Counted from the stretch's first letter, positions 1 through 14,700 are shown. The stretch is DNA of 64,000 bases from Romanomermis culicivorax (GCA_963922205.1 CAWUHX010000142.1:856011-920010), one strand, 5' to 3'. Translations and numbers: made by a program. Notes: generated by a model not told the origin, from the sequence alone.

Positions 1-364
1 CAGGACCATAGAGCGCAGGGACATTAGAGCACAGGGCAATAGAGCGCAGGGACACTAGAGCGCGGGAAGATTAGAGCGCAGGACAATAGAGCACAGAGAC
101 ATTAGAGCGCAGGACAATAGAGCGCGGACATTAGAGCGTGGACAGTAGAGCGCAGGACAATACACCGCAGGATAATAGAGCATCCTCGCTCTAACGTCCG
201 CGCTCTATTGTCCTACGCTCTATTGTCCTGGCGCTCTATTATCCTTGCGCTCTATTGTCCCGCGCTCTATAGTCCTGCGCTTTAATGTCTCTGCGCTCTA
301 ATGTCCGCGCTCTAATGTCCCTGCGCTCTAATTTCTGCGCTCTATTGTCCCGCGCTCTAATGTC
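1..364. repeat. Inverted minisatellite palindrome
   Basis: Positions 1 to about 190 are built from degenerate units of about 15 bp of the form AGAGCGCAGGACAAT. From about 183 to 364 the same unit continues in reverse complement (ATTGTCCTGCGCTCT). The whole block is therefore a large imperfect inverted repeat made of minisatellite units, able to fold into a hairpin. The window starts inside the left arm, so the full size is unknown. There is no coding potential, and no spacers that would suggest a CRISPR array. Confidence 0.85.
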
Positions 365-409
365 TCGGTACCAATATCAAGATCCGAATTTTTTCCGATG
401 CTCTGCACC

Positions 410-690
410 GCGTTAATTACCGATATCCGAGTCCGAAGTAAAATATCTATCACACTTTTTTATGGTTTATACGTTGGTTTATATATATCATAAATAATTA
501 TGATTGGTAAATTACTGGCTCTTGATATACGAAAACGTTAGAGAAATGTTTTAACGCTTCCACCAATCAAATGCTGAAAAGATCACGATTGATCATCGGT
601 AGCTGCATAAGAATGTGCTGAAAAATTAATTTTCCGACGTTTTAGAGGCTTCAGAATCAAAATTTTTCGGCGCTAGGTTACGCACTAATT
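410..690 (+). repeat. Dispersed repeat family R1, copy 1
   Basis: This stretch matches 17555-17835 in the same orientation. Shared blocks include 'gagtccgaagtaaaata', 'gattggtaaattactggc', 'ccaatcaaatg' and 'gaatgtgctgaaaaat', and both copies end near a 'tttttcgg.gctagg' block. The copies are diverged with small indels. No ORF is present. It is probably an old non-autonomous transposon; I did not find clear terminal repeats. Confidence 0.7.
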
Positions 691-1488
691 TGAAATAAAT
701 TTTTTGATTTAGTACCCTATTTTTGATGATACTTTAGCTCACACATGTTTCTATTATTCAGTATTTTTCTTCAGGATTTTAATATTTCATCATTATAAAA
801 ACCTGGAAAAATTTCATTTGTCAACCTGGAAAACCTGGAAAACACAGGGAATTTTTTTTCTCCAACTTTGTATGAACCCTGTCTTTGATTTTGAAGCCGA
901 AAATGCGTTTTTTATCATCTGGAGTCAGTAATTCACCAAAAATTGAGAAAAATGTTATTTTTCAACCAACAAAGATATATAATTATAAAAAAGATTGTTT
1001 TCAAAATATCTAAACCATTAAAAAGCAGATTGCTAAAAATTATCTTAGATTCTAAATAATGTCGTTAATTCCGACACGTGAGGCGCCGAGAAAATTTCTT
1101 GGATTTTGATTCCAAAATGAAGGAAAATGAATCTTTTCAACATTCATTTCCTTGTAATGAAGATCTCGTAAATGCTCTCCGACTGTTCGAAAGACAAGGA
1201 CGAAATTCATTTATCTTCCTTGTTAACCCATGTCAGGAATCATGAAATTTACTCTATTATAACATTTGAATTGAAATCTGGTTGTTGGTATTTGATTTCA
1301 AACATGATAATATGGACTGTGAATTTCAACTTACTATAATGGTGAATGAATAGTAATTCCATTAGAATATTTGTTCACAGTGTCTAAGAAAGATTGAGAT
1401 CATGTTTTAAGCAAGAACCTGGAATTACTGATATGAGGATTCTTGTAAATAAGTAATTCAGAATTATGCCTCTCAATATATCAATAGT
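691..1488. other. No gene seen
   Basis: AT-rich sequence without splice-bounded ORFs of convincing composition. I see nothing beyond simple A/T runs. Confidence 0.5.
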
Positions 1489-1590
1489 AGAGATGCATCC
1501 GATAGCATATTTTAAAAATATCAGGTCCGGCTCCGGATCCACAATTTCAGGAATATCGGGTTTTGAATCCTGGTACCCGATGCATATGGA
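1489..1590. repeat. Short TIR repeat family R2, copy 1
   Basis: It begins with 'agagatgcatcc' and ends with 'ggtacccgatgcat'. Internally it carries 'aaaaatatcaggtccgg' and 'aatatcgggt' blocks that recur at 5113-5240 and 8215-8359. The ends are roughly inverted (AGATGCATCGG / CCGATGCATCT), as expected of a small MITE. Confidence 0.65.
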
Positions 1591-1839
1591 GTTAACAACA
1601 ATACATACTAAAATCAAGACAGAATTAGATTTTTGTGGTCATCCTGTCGCTTCTAGCTCACAAATTCGAAATTCCTTAACTAAATTTCTTTTCAAACTTC
1701 TAGGATCACAGACTGTTAAATATTCGAAGATGGAACTTATAGATCGGCTGAATTTTTTCTAGTGCAGAATTACTTCTTCAAAAGACTGTGTATTTTGATA
1801 ATAGACTATTTAATGTGATATTTGTCGTTTCATAGCAGA

Positions 1840-2230
1840 AGAGAAGACCGGGCCAAGCCCCGGCCATTTGCTCACCGCGACCTGTAAAGTCCGGTCAGGC
1901 CGGCCGGTCTACCGCTGGTTTCTGGTCAAGAAGGGTCCTTTCCAGTGGTTTTTTTGCACTGTGCAAAACTTTTTCCGCTCGTTCAAAACTTTTTTTCCAA
2001 ATTTTTTGCACCGTGCAAAAAAATTTTATTAAATGTGAGAAAAAATTTGGTATTTTCATATAGAAAAGATGCATTTTGGTGCATTTTAGTATAGTACGTA
2101 CAAAAAATTTTTTGGCGTGCAAAACTTTTTTGGTGATTTTTTTGCACCGTGCAAAACAGCTCGTGCAAAAAAAACACTAGTCCCTTTCCTTGTCGCATTT
2201 TAGCCAGCTGTCAAAATCTCAAAATTTTCC
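1840..2230. repeat. Palindrome-rich stretch with repeated GCAC-N-GTGC motif
   Basis: Three copies of an A/T-flanked palindrome, TTTTGCACNGTGCAAAA, lie near 1955, 2005 and 2135, with further half sites. At about 2207 it runs into 'tcaaaatctcaaaatttt', a block shared with other repeats near 5993 and, inverted, near 42040. No gene is visible. It is likely the body of a transposon-derived repeat. Confidence 0.5.
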
Positions 2231-2779
2231 CGTGCTCTGCGTCGGCAATGACTATAGCCTTCAATATTGGCTATGATTACATTCAATCACTGCCGTAATC
2301 AAGTCTACTTTCACTTTTCAATTATCCGTCATTGTTTTCGTGCATCTCTAATGCTCCACATTATAGTAGAATGAATAAAACTAGACACTGCACTTCGGTC
2401 AGTGTTCAGTATCAGCGCGCACTAAGAATGCTGCAATATGTATATGTATAATAACGTAAGGTAAGATGATATAATTTATTAGTTACGAAAAGTAAGTAAT
2501 GCAAATACAAAATTAAAGATGAGATGTAATAACTAAATAATTAATGAATTAAGTCGCAGATCGTCAAAAAATTCGAAATGCGACGTCATGATTCTATTTT
2601 GCCAATTGTTATTGTCTAGGATTTTAGCAGTTGAAGTATGCAGATTCTTTTTAGGAACCATTGCCCAAATTCGAATTTTACTGCTTTTTTCTTTTCATCC
2701 ACTTAATAATATGTATTATCTATCTAATATATACTCTAACTGTATTTTTTCATGTTTTCGGCGAAAACGACTCTGCTCT

Positions 2780-5700
2780 ATGATCCTCTTCATTTGGTCG
2801 CTGGTTGCCAACGCCATCGACTATTTGAGTCGAAGTAAGTTTACACAGCGGCTGAAAATGTTTCTTGTCAATAAGCCTGGCAGTTTGATCGCCCGGCGAC
2901 TTTGCCGAAATTTATCGGTTGCGACGATAGTGACCATAAATGGAAATTTATCTCCTAATTCTACGCTATTTAATATTCCCGAAGAAAATACGAGCGATGT
3001 CGAAAACGTTTTCCAAAAAGACGATGTTGAAATTCAATTTTCGAACAAAATGGTATGTAAGTTTCAAATGGATATCCTCGGTAGAAGGGAAAAGATGCCC
3101 GTTTAACGAAATTTGGGACATTGTTCAGTTTTTTGTCCATTTTTTATTACTAAAGGCGAAGGAAAATGTTGTCTGCTTGCACGCGACTATTCATTCATTT
3201 TTAAATGATCGATGTAGCGAGTTTGTTGTGTGTTGTAGTGGTGCGTGCGGCTGTTTATTACACGGCATGCACCGCACTCACCACCACTACAACCACAATC
3301 TCCGAACCATCCACATGGCTCGGTTAGCGCAGTTGGATAGCGCGCCTGCCTTGTATGCGGAAGGTCGAGGGTTCGAGTCCCTCACTGAACGTTATTTTTC
3401 TGACGCGCCGGTCACGTGAATTTGGCCATACGACATTGGTGATCGCACCAGGGCCTTCCTCGTCGAAGGGGGAGAGGCGTTGTAGTGATGCGTCCGGCTG
3501 TTCATTACGCGGCATGCCCGGCACTCACCACCACCACTACAACCATTATCTCCCAATCATCTACGTGGCTCGGTTAGCGCAGTTGGATAGCGCGTCTGTC
3601 TTTTATGCATAAGGTCGAGTATTCGAGCCCCTCACCAAGCGTTATTTTTCTGACGCGCCGGCTACGTGGATTTGGGCATACGACATGGGCAAACTTTATT
3701 CAAAATTAGGGAAGTCTCATTGACGTTTTTCGAGAAAAATTTTCTTCATGAGGGACATTTCTTGATCATCTTTTTCAACTATTCTGAGATTGCTGCAATT
3801 GAATTCCTCATCTCTAGCCATACTGCACTTGTCGAAACGTCAACCACGCGCTACATCTATCATTTCAAACTGCACGGTGTGTAGTTGCCTGAACTATTCT
3901 ACGGTAAAATAAACATTTTATTGTGCTTTACTTTTACGAACATTATAATTACTGCCTTTCGTCCAAATGCGTTTTTGGGGAAATGAATTTAGGAAATCCG
4001 CAAGGATTTGGGCCTTTAAATTTTTTCCGCAGATCGATATCAAAAAGATGTATTTAAGGAAGTAAACACTGATTCTAGAAATGCCGGTGTAGAAATACTT
4101 TCGAAATTTGACGTTATGAAGCTATACATGATGCCAATTTTTGCTTATTCAGTATACTCAGAAGTGTTCATTCTATCCTTTATTTTGGATGCGTTACTGA
4201 CTCAATCAGAATTCTCGAAAATGCTAGATATAAAGCGTGTGTTTGTATTATTGAGCGAAAAAATAATTTGGAGAAAATGTAGAATGAACTTTAGCCCACC
4301 GTACCCATTTGGAAAGGTTTTTTCTTTCGCAAGAAAAAGCAGTGGTCGTAAATATCTATTGCGCTTATTAGCTTCAAAAGAAACTTTCTGTATCAAAATA
4401 TCAAATTCATTTGTTTCCCATGTTCTATTGAAAATTTGTCACCTTAGTTTTCTTTTTGTAGACCAGTGTCGACATTGCTCAATGGCATACATTCGACGAA
4501 AATATGCCGACTCCATCGAAAAAATCTTTGCCGTCGATAATCTACTTCATTACCAGGGTGTCACCTTGTACCTATACGGACCGTGCAGCTAGATATTTAG
4601 TAATAAACGAATGATTTCAAATATTGCATGATTTGACATGTTCAAAATTCTCAGCAGTTTTCTTTGTATATAACTATCAAAATTTGAGATTGGTGAGTTT
4701 TTGTACGCCGAGAAACTACCATGTTGATTAATCATTCTGAATTCTTGCGAAGGCTGTATAAGGCTACTGATTCCATGAGATCCTTCTGGAATATGTTATT
4801 AGTTCTAGGTAGTTGAAGATCCTATCTAATTTTTCGTCTTAACGTGTATATAAATTTTAAGATTGAAGATAAATGTGTGCCTGTGGCGTGGAAAACTGAC
4901 GATAGCGTCCTGAAGGTTCTATTTTCATCGACGCCCGAAGAATTCGCTGATTTATTGTATGATTGGAAGGACCACTTATTAACTTACAGGCATTATTTCG
5001 ATATAGTCGAATTCAAAAGTAAGACCACCATTTTTGTGTATTTTTGAATTCTTTTAAGTCATAGCTTTTTAAATTCAGTGCATATTTTTAAATTCACGTC
5101 ATATCGCCATATAGAGATGCATCGAGTAGGTAGCCAATTTTGAAATATCGAGTTAGGGCCAAGTCCGGGTCTAAAATTTTAAGAATATCGGGTCCAGATC
5201 CATCAAAATAGTCGGGTAATTTTGCGTCCGGGTCCGTTATATTTTTCCACACGCTAATCTGTGTGACATCGTTAAGACACTATTTGTGAAAGATTCGACC
5301 TCATGCTCCATTGAGCTATGATGAGTTAAAAAATGATAATATCTGAAAAAATGTAGTTTTACATGCTTTCAGCTTACAGCATCCATTCGGCACAAAAGTC
5401 AAAATTTGCATACCTTACTCCTAAATTTGGAAGTTTTACATTTTTTGGCTTTTTTCAGTCTCTATACCTGCTTCGAAATATCACAGTTTAGAAAAGACTT
5501 GACTCTTTAGCTAGATGTTTATTTTATGCCGCAGGTATGAAACAAATTTTCTTATCTCTTATTTTACCACCTTTTATGCTAAAGTGTCTAAAATGAAGTC
5601 GAAATAACGCAAAAAATGTCATTTGGAGCTTTTTTGGGCACTTTCCTATAAGATCCCGCATACTTTTTTCTTCGTTTCTGTTGCCACTAATGTCTAACAT

Positions 5701-8700
5701 TAAAATGTCAATCAGGTTTGCGGATCATTTTGAGAGCTGTGGATGTCTGCACATCTTGAAAATTGATACAAAAATGCTGTTTTATGCCACTAAACATGCT
5801 ATCAACGGTATGCATGAAACATTTAAAACTTTCAGATTGGACGAATAAAAAGAGATCCTAATCACTGGTACAATTTAATCAATCTGTCTATGATGGTCAA
5901 TGGCGGACGCAGGGGGCGGGCAGCGACCACCACCCGGACTCATATCCAAAAAATAAAAATTATCAAGTCATGGTTAAACGCAAATTATTAGGTCAAAATC
6001 TCAAAATTTGCATGCGATTCGCGCTGGTCATAGGTATAATAATTATTATTTTCTGTCTGCCCTGGTCGTTAGCATATCTACTTTCACATACTAATTAAGC
6101 TTCAGCAGTTTCTATCAATTGGAATACCTCGTCTCATTTTGTAATCAATAACAGTTAGTATTTCGCCGAAAATGAAGATTTTCAATCAATTCTCTTAATT
6201 TTTTTCTCTCGGGACTTGGAATTTTTCAAACGTTTCTAACATGAACTTTAGATTTACAGACGATAAAGATTGAAGTCATCATTCTAGGCTGTAATTTTAA
6301 AGCTTCTATTCAGTAATATTTGTTGCAGAGATTCATTTTACAGCGTTTTAGAATATAACAACTCGAAAATTACCTTCTGTTAGTTTGATTTTAATTTATT
6401 TCTCAACGTCATGAAGGTTCATTTTTCACCGTTTTAGATAGTGAATATCAAAAAAAAATTTCCGGCGCTCCGCGCCAGACTAAGAAATAAGTATGACTCT
6501 CTAATTGGAAATAAGCACAATTCTCTAGTCGGCTAATTGTTTTCCCTCATCTTTTTAAATTTTAAAAAGAAAAAGTCGTTTGTTTGTCAATGCAAATAAG
6601 TAACGAAAACATAAAAATTGTAAAAAAAATTCCCTCCCCCCCCCAAGAAAAAAATTCCAGCGTCCGCCGCTGACGATAGTTGTACAACTGGATGCCTTTG
6701 AAAAGATGCAACAAAAATTCGTCTTTTCAGTAATTTAATTGAAAAAAGATCGAAGCTGCGAATTTAATGTTATAAAGTAAATGACGTCTGACTTTCCCGC
6801 ACATAATAGCCTATGCTATAAGGTGCGGGAAAGTGCTCTACAGTTAAAGGCATCCTACTTCACACCAATTGATGTTAGCCAGATGAAAATAAACCAAATG
6901 ATAGATAGTCCGTTCAAGTGCCTTTTCAATCATACATGTAATTGGGGGGAGTGCTATGGGAACCCCGCACCCCCCAGAGATCGTCGACATATGGCTAGCC
7001 ATGTGGTACCCCAAGGAACCCCCATACTTTTTGTCCGAAAAATACTGAAAAATGTTATTTTTTTAATGAAAAATGTCAATTTTTGAACGAAAAATGGTCG
7101 AAAATGTGAATTTTCTGTGCGCTTCGCGCCATGAATACATTTCTTCGGTCTTTTTTGAATAAAATTACTATTTTTTAAACTATTTTTCGGACTTTTCTTT
7201 GTGAAAAAAATCGATTTTTTTGCTTGAGAGACCCCTCCCCCAAAATTTTGGGAATTAGTGACCCCCGGCCCAAAAAAAGTTGTCTGATTCTTCCCCCAGA
7301 CCTCGGGGCTCCGTTACATGTATGTTTCCAATACAGCAAAGGGCTTCTGAATAATTCGTTTATCTTGTAAATAGACGTCAAGGAATGACTCAATTTCTGA
7401 AATCTAATAAAATTTTCGAAGTTTTTGACTTCTCATTTGAAGCTTGTCGCTCAGCAACCATCAAATCTAGATAAATAAAAATTTATCAGGACTTCATGCC
7501 ACATTTATTTTTCTAATAGTTAATGACGAATTCTGTTTTTTCAGAACTTTATTGGTTGTGGATTCATTCGTATTCAAAAAGATATTTAAGTGACAGTGCA
7601 GCATGTGCCAATCGCTACACCTCCTAAAACGGTAAACAAATCGGATGAAAATTTTAGCAAAATATGTTAGACATTAGTGCCTACAAATATGATTAAAAAA
7701 AGATTCTGCGGCATCCGATGAGAAGGTGCCCGGAAATAGGTCCTTCGCTTTTTTCACCTTTTGAACACTTTTAAGAAGTGTTAAACGTGTAAAGCGTAAA
7801 ATTGGAAAAAAAATTTCAACCCAAACTGTAGAGAATTGGCGCCTGCATATAGTGAATGTTTTGCTATAGGATTATGTGTTTTTTACACTTTGGTGTCTTG
7901 AATCGCGTGTATACATAACATAGAATGCTAAAAAATTGGAAAATTTCAAAGGTTAGAATACTGTAGTTATGGGAATTTTGACTTTCATGCAAAATAAAGT
8001 CCTGCATGAGACTCAGCTTGTAGAATCACACAATGTAGGTACTCGATTTTTGGATATGATTAATTTCTACCTTATCATAGTCAATGTCGAACTTCTCAGA
8101 AACTGCGTCTTAAAACGGATGTGAGAGAGTACAGTACAGTATCATTTCAAAATCGTATAGTTTGGTTAAGACACAATAAATGGTTCGCGTCACTAATATA
8201 TATATAATCTTTGTAGATGTATCGGCTAGCACATTTTTAAAATATCGGGTACGAGTCCGGGTGCATAATTTTAAGAATATCGGGTCCGGTCTGAGTCCGA
8301 CAAAATAGATGGGTAATTTTGGGTCTTGTTTCGGGTCCGGGTACCCGATACATCTCTATAGCCATACATTATATTATGTAACTAATTCTGTTTCAGCATG
8401 CATTATTGACGCCGGCGACTCGCACAATCTTCCAAATTTGAATTTTGATCAACTTAAGACAGAAAATGAAACTTTAAAAATTACTTCACCAGTAAAATCT
8501 GATGACGACAGCTTTTTGAAAGGTCTTGAACAATTATGCTTGTCCGACATTTTAAGCGCCAAGGAATTGTGCAAAAGTAAGTTTCAGCAGCCTGCTAGGG
8601 AAAGTACAATTTTGAAAATGTTGAAAGTTTCGGATGAAACTAAGGTGATCCAATCTCCTATCCTATCTTCTCCATCATTATTTTTCGATTTTTTACTTGG

Positions 8701-11700
8701 TAGTGTATATTTTTGGTGCAACTATATCTTGTACAATCTTCGGCGCAATTCCATTTTTACATCTGGCCACTTTGTCGCAAAATAATTTCTAGACAGAACA
8801 TTTAGACGTCAGACTGTTTTTGGTGCATGGTTCTCCCATTATATGTTAACTCATTTTCTTGAAACTATATTCATCGAAATCAATATGGATGTTGAAAGTC
8901 ATCACGACCAGTTATAAAATCATAAGTTACTTGAAGGATGTCTCACTGCCACTTGATGAGTATTGTTACTCCTCATAGATTTCAAGATTTTCTAACGCCT
9001 CAATTACTTCTGCTTCGCTACATAACTTGATTATTGCATGAATCGTCGGAAACAATTTTGACATATAACGTTTTGAGATAGCCACTACAGCGGTAGTGCA
9101 CTTCATTATTGGAAATTATTTTGTAAAACATTCCTGGACCAATTTTTCTGGAATCATGTGAAATAATGTTATGATGACGTACATAGCTCCATGCAGCATT
9201 GGCACTTTACTGATCATATTTCATAAAGTTAGTCGTTGATTAGTAGTAACGGAAAGGAACTGCATGAGGTAGAGTCTAGATTATACCATAGTTGGATTTT
9301 GTCAAAAGACTTTTCTGAAAGAAATAAACTCCAGTAAAGATCTTTCACAGTTCCAATTTGTCATAACTTCAACGAATCCTGGGATTTTCAATGAGTAAAT
9401 TGCGTAAATTCAGTTGAAATTAAAGAATTCAAAACAAACTGCCCCTTAGGGAGGGGTATGAGGGCGGTATAACCCCTACCTAAACTCCTCAAAATTGATA
9501 ACTAGTTGCATAATTTTGAGACAAAACGACGTGTTTAGTAGACATTTAGCTACACCACCCCGCAAATTTTTACTTTTACCCCTAACTAAAAAATCTGATC
9601 TTCGCATGAACAGCCGCTCCAAGCTGACTGCGCCAAAATATTCCATTCTGATGATTCAATGATCGCTTCTAACTCACAATTCTTTTTTTTAGGTTTAGCG
9701 ACATTATCCGGTACAGCCGATAGTCCGTCATCTTCTTCGTGGATTGTTTCACCAACCTGCGACCGATCAACTTGTATAAGTGCCCCGGCCGTTGTCTTAC
9801 GCCAGCCACAATTTGCTGATAGTAGAAAACGCGCTAAATTTATTTACACCAACATATAAGAAATTTTACCTTTTAGAATCGACATCGGTTGATCATATGT
9901 GTGTAATAAATAACGATAATTATATTGAAAGACTATCGCCCTGCACTTTCGCTAAAGAAACCGTTTCGAACGGCTCATTATCGCCTGTTGACGAAGTTTC
10001 AACTCCAAGATCGCCCACCAATCAAAATGGTCATGATAAGTTCCTCTCGCTTTTCGCCGCCGATGAGGTTTGTTCCTATTTTTATAATTCACATTCTTTC
10101 GGCTTCCGTCCCTTTTTTCTAGTTGTAACTATGCATCGATAATATTTTCACTATGTTATAATTGAAGAACAGCTCAGGTTAAATCTCCAGATTTATCCAG
10201 GAAAATTCTTGTATGTCTCATGATCTTTTCTCTCTCGTTTTGTTGACGTAAGTTTCATGTCGTCGAAATTTGAAATTGTCATTCGACTCTAATACCACTC
10301 TTCATGATTTGGCTAAATATTGATTGAAAATAGGTATAAAGTAATTGGTTTTAGTTGCATGTCAAGTACTTTTTTCAAGACCCAAGATTGGGGTACCTCT
10401 TTAATCCCTTTCTGTGTGATATTGCACAAAATATAAACGTCGAATTAGTAAGCTGGATTGAATAGGTGATTTATACCACTGCCATTGTTTTAATAGGGAA
10501 TCTAAGGACGAAGCTCTTTCTGTGACTTTCAAACTTAGCATTGCTCAGTTCTCTATGCTTAAAATTTTCGAAAATTATTCTTGCACTTTAGTGAAGGGAC
10601 GCCTCTGAAAAGGCAAGTAGAGTTCTCTGTTAGGATTAAAAAATGGTTACGCCAATTTTTCCTTGATCATCGTATGTATGAAAGATAAATTTATTTCATT
10701 TAGACGGAACCCACGCGATCGTGTACGTCCGTTAATTCTCAACACAGAGATGAAATTTATTACAAACGAAATTCTTTGACTCGACCATTCAAAGATAGAC
10801 ATTCTCAAAATTACTACAAAAATTTCAACGGCTTGGGTGCGGCTGGACGTCGGAGTCGCAGTCTTAGTTCGGTGTTATCTCCAACAACGGCGACCTCTAA
10901 TTCAAAATCTTTTGATGGAAATTCTAGTTTGGATAGAAATCAGAGAAGAGTAAGCTTGTACATCATTTTTTGATCATGTTTCGTGAGGTTACAGCAATGT
11001 GAGAATTTCAGTTCTCAAAAATTTTCGATTACTCGGCATTGAATTGATTGCAGTCTAAACTTTTTTTAACTAGTACGTGTTTAAACGTTGTGGGTTGAGG
11101 AACTTAGGATGAATCTTTACTCCACCCGACTTATCAATCCGAAATACTGCTTAGATGATCTAACTTCTAAGGTTTCCATCTATACTCCATCCAACTTGGA
11201 AATAAAGCAAATATAGAATGACATACAAATTATTTTTATCTTTTTTAGCGAATTAAATGCGATTATGGATTATTCGATCCTCATGAGCATTGTTTCTCAG
11301 GAAAAACAATCAATAAAATTTCTAAAAAATAACTTTTCAACTTTCGATTCGATAATATCTGTACTAGAATATTCTTCCGAGTTTTATTTTTTTTTAGCGT
11401 TATCGAACCTTTTCGAACAATCGACGGCCTTCAAAACTCGACTTCTTGTCTTCGGTCAACCGATGGTCGACGTCGACTCCTGTTCTACATTCTGCTCAAA
11501 TAGCGATATCGAACGAAAGAGAACCGTCCTCATCCCTTTTTCAATTTCGACGTTTATCCACAATGAGAACCTTGGGTCTATTAGGTCCTATCATTCACCC
11601 GAAACCGCCCAATATTTTAGTTTATTGCGGTCGAGATTCAGTCCAATCAATGAAAGTTTTCGAAACTTTACGGCCGTGCGTCGCTCGGAGCGTCAATACG

Positions 11701-14700
11701 GTTTCTAGATATTTAGTTTATAAATTGGAACACGACCGATTCATTGGCGATGCGCCAACATGGGCAAAAACGGTGGCATGTTTAATATTAGCTGATTTGA
11801 AGGACTTGGGTAGGCGATGCTTCAGTTCTAATGTTTACTCCAGAATTAGGGCTTGAGGAAAAGTACAAAGATTAGCGTCGAAAACTTTCCCTTTCTGGTA
11901 TAATTCAATAGTCAAAAATTTTTTACACCATCTTTGAAGTATATTTAAAATATTAAATACAGGGGAAGTGAAAAGCCCCCTAAAATAATCCAAAATTGTT
12001 GAAATGCAAATATAAAGTCATACAGACAACTCCACTGCGGATATCGATGCTAGTTTTTTTATGTTATTTCGCAAATTATAGCTTATTTTTTCCAAATGAG
12101 TTTCTCCGCGAAGAAAAATGTTTAGTACCTACACAACTTGCGTACACGGACTCTTTTTTATCTAGTTTTGTTGACTGTAGCATCTAGGTGAATAAATTGA
12201 GAAAATAGATTTCGGCTTACGACGCTTGTTGAAATTTTTACAAGTGAAGCAGAATCTTTCTAATTCAGATGGAAAATATGTATTTAGAATAGATGCAAGT
12301 AAGCTATACAAAAAATTATATCATCGTTAATTTTTAGCCTTCATTTATATATACGACATTTCGTGAATTTTAATTTTTTCATAAGCTCTCACTGTATAAT
12401 TTTCGTTTCGTCTACTTTTAGACGAACAACACTGGGAAAAATTATACGACTACTTTCGTTACGGAGGTAAACTGTTATTTTTGTGCGATAACGGTCTCTT
12501 TGTTAGTCTACGAGATTGTAATTCGGCGAAAAAACGATTCAGCTTACTTAGATTGGCTTTCGAAGGCGGTCGCCATCGAACCTCATTATCATCGCTGTCA
12601 CCAGCTTCAGGACTCTTATCCAGTTCGCGCGCTAACAAAGATTTCGACAAATTCCTTAAAAAATTAAGTACCAAATTGGATAAAACGAATGCTTCGTTGT
12701 GTAAGGGTTTTAATTTTTTTTGTAGGTTTACAATACACTTTTTATGCTACAAAGATTTTGACAAGTGGTTGCTTACATAGTTGGTTGCTGCAGAATAGTT
12801 TTGTTTGTTGAAATTACGGTTCGTCGTCATAAATATGTCTTCTGATTTGGGGCTCGCTTCTTCATTGAGTTTATAAAAGAAGGCTTCAATTGCCTCTCAT
12901 TTATTTTGATAAGTTTAACTAAATAATTATAATTTGGTTATATCTTAGTTGAAAATTTGAAACGTTGTTATTAATTCTAATTTAATTGTAAATTTTGATT
13001 TCAATCAACAGGTTTGAGGCTCAAAACAAACACCGTATCTTGAATGTGAAACATTTCATTACGTATTTCATTCTGTTGAAACGTAGAATCCACCGCAGAA
13101 TCATAAATTACTAAACAACAGAAAACTTTCAATTCAGCATATGTCAAAACATCTGTTTTCGAATTACCTAAATAGTGTCCAAGAGGTAAGAGCCAGAGCG
13201 AATTCGAATTCAAGTTAAGGTCATTCACTATGCAAGAGTGACGAAGAGAATGACGATATTGACGAAGTTGTTATTTGTGAAAACGGCGATATTTTTCACC
13301 ACAATTTCGTGATATTCTTAACTTTCTTCTCGAACTTTTTTAAAAACTTCTCCTTTTCAGTCATTAGCATGCGTGCTAGGGTCCAAAAATTTCCATTAGC
13401 ATGGCTCTGGTTTAATTAGCGCCGTGCTAAAAAAGCCCTACTATTCAGTTCAGATATGAGTTTAATAATGAACATTCAATAATCTATCTTAACACTATTC
13501 CTACAGTACTTTCTGAGATAATGTAGTTTTAAAAAGTAACATAACATAATTTGGTAGTTGGCTCAGTGTATTATTGCTTAATATGTGACTTCTTTTTACC
13601 TCTATGCAAACAACATTAAAATGTCTGGATATCCGAAGGTGCAAAAAACACAGATATCCGCATATGGAAATTTTTCTGGCGCACATCACTATCCCCTACG
13701 GAGCCTGAATTTTAGCAGATTTTGGCCATCTTATATGTAGGCTCAATAAGCATTCCATTTTTTCGTTTCAGGTGAACAAACGCGAGTCAACGATAACGAT
13801 GGACGTTTGAAATTTTTCTTGTCTGTTCTGAAAGAGCCAAATTCGCCTTTAATTTTTTACTTGCAAAATTGTCAAGAAAGAGCTGGTGCTTTGTTCAGCG
13901 ACGTCGGATTATCTTACTTTGCCGACCCAGTTTCTTCGTCTCAGTTATTGAGGCAAATTTTCGAACGTTTGTCGATGGAAGTTCTTGAATCGGACGTTTC
14001 GCTCGATGAGATTGCTGCACCGACCTTGACGGCTGGATACTTTTATTTTGATAAACAAGTATTGCTTTGCTTTTGAGATTCTCCAACTTTATCTTCCGAT
14101 ATACTTCTTTTCACTCAAATATTTGTAAGCAGAAATTATAGTTTTAAAGTTTTATCATCATCTGCAGTGGCTGTTGATAATTATTATAAATGACAGCTTA
14201 TGAAAACGAAAGTGTTTTCGGCTTGCTTTTATTCCAACCAAAAAATTATTTTCGGGAATTGATTAGACTACCCCATTGGGGAGTATGGGGAGTATTACGC
14301 GGCTCGTAAGTTTGGAAATTCATTTACTACCCTAGTAAAAATGACTTACTGATCGAGTGAAATGGGAGAAAATTGACTTACTAGTATTCAAAATTGTGGG
14401 AAGTGTCATACTGGGTATGTTAATCTGAAAGAAACGAGTCAATGGGTACTTTCTGTTTTTCCCCAAATCGTGCTTGTTGGGAAAAAATCTTCGGAAAAGG
14501 GAAAAATGTTAGCATTTTAACATTGGAAGAAAAATTTTGGTGCGTTTTAGAAGGTCAAAATCTCAAATTATCCAATTTTATGTCAACATACTTCTGTCTA
14601 AATATGGAGCCGAGTTTCATTTCAGAAGCGTCGTAATTTAAACCTTATTTTTCTTGAATAAGTTGTTTGGGAAATTGGTGTTACAGCATCTTAGGATGTC

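Noticed and set aside
1-364. CRISPR-like array
   Set aside because: Units are contiguous and degenerate with no unique spacers, orientation inverts half-way, and the window is eukaryotic.
3316-3392. Functional tRNA gene (possible TGT anticodon) at the A/B-box region
   Set aside because: Acceptor stem halves do not pair, the anticodon stem has mismatches, and the same sequence recurs as part of a larger repeat. It fits a SINE head.
11248-11330. Extra HLCS exon after the acceptor-like TTTTTTAG at about 11247
   Set aside because: It runs into TAA without a good donor. Joining 10949 directly to 11398 keeps phase and needs no extra exon.
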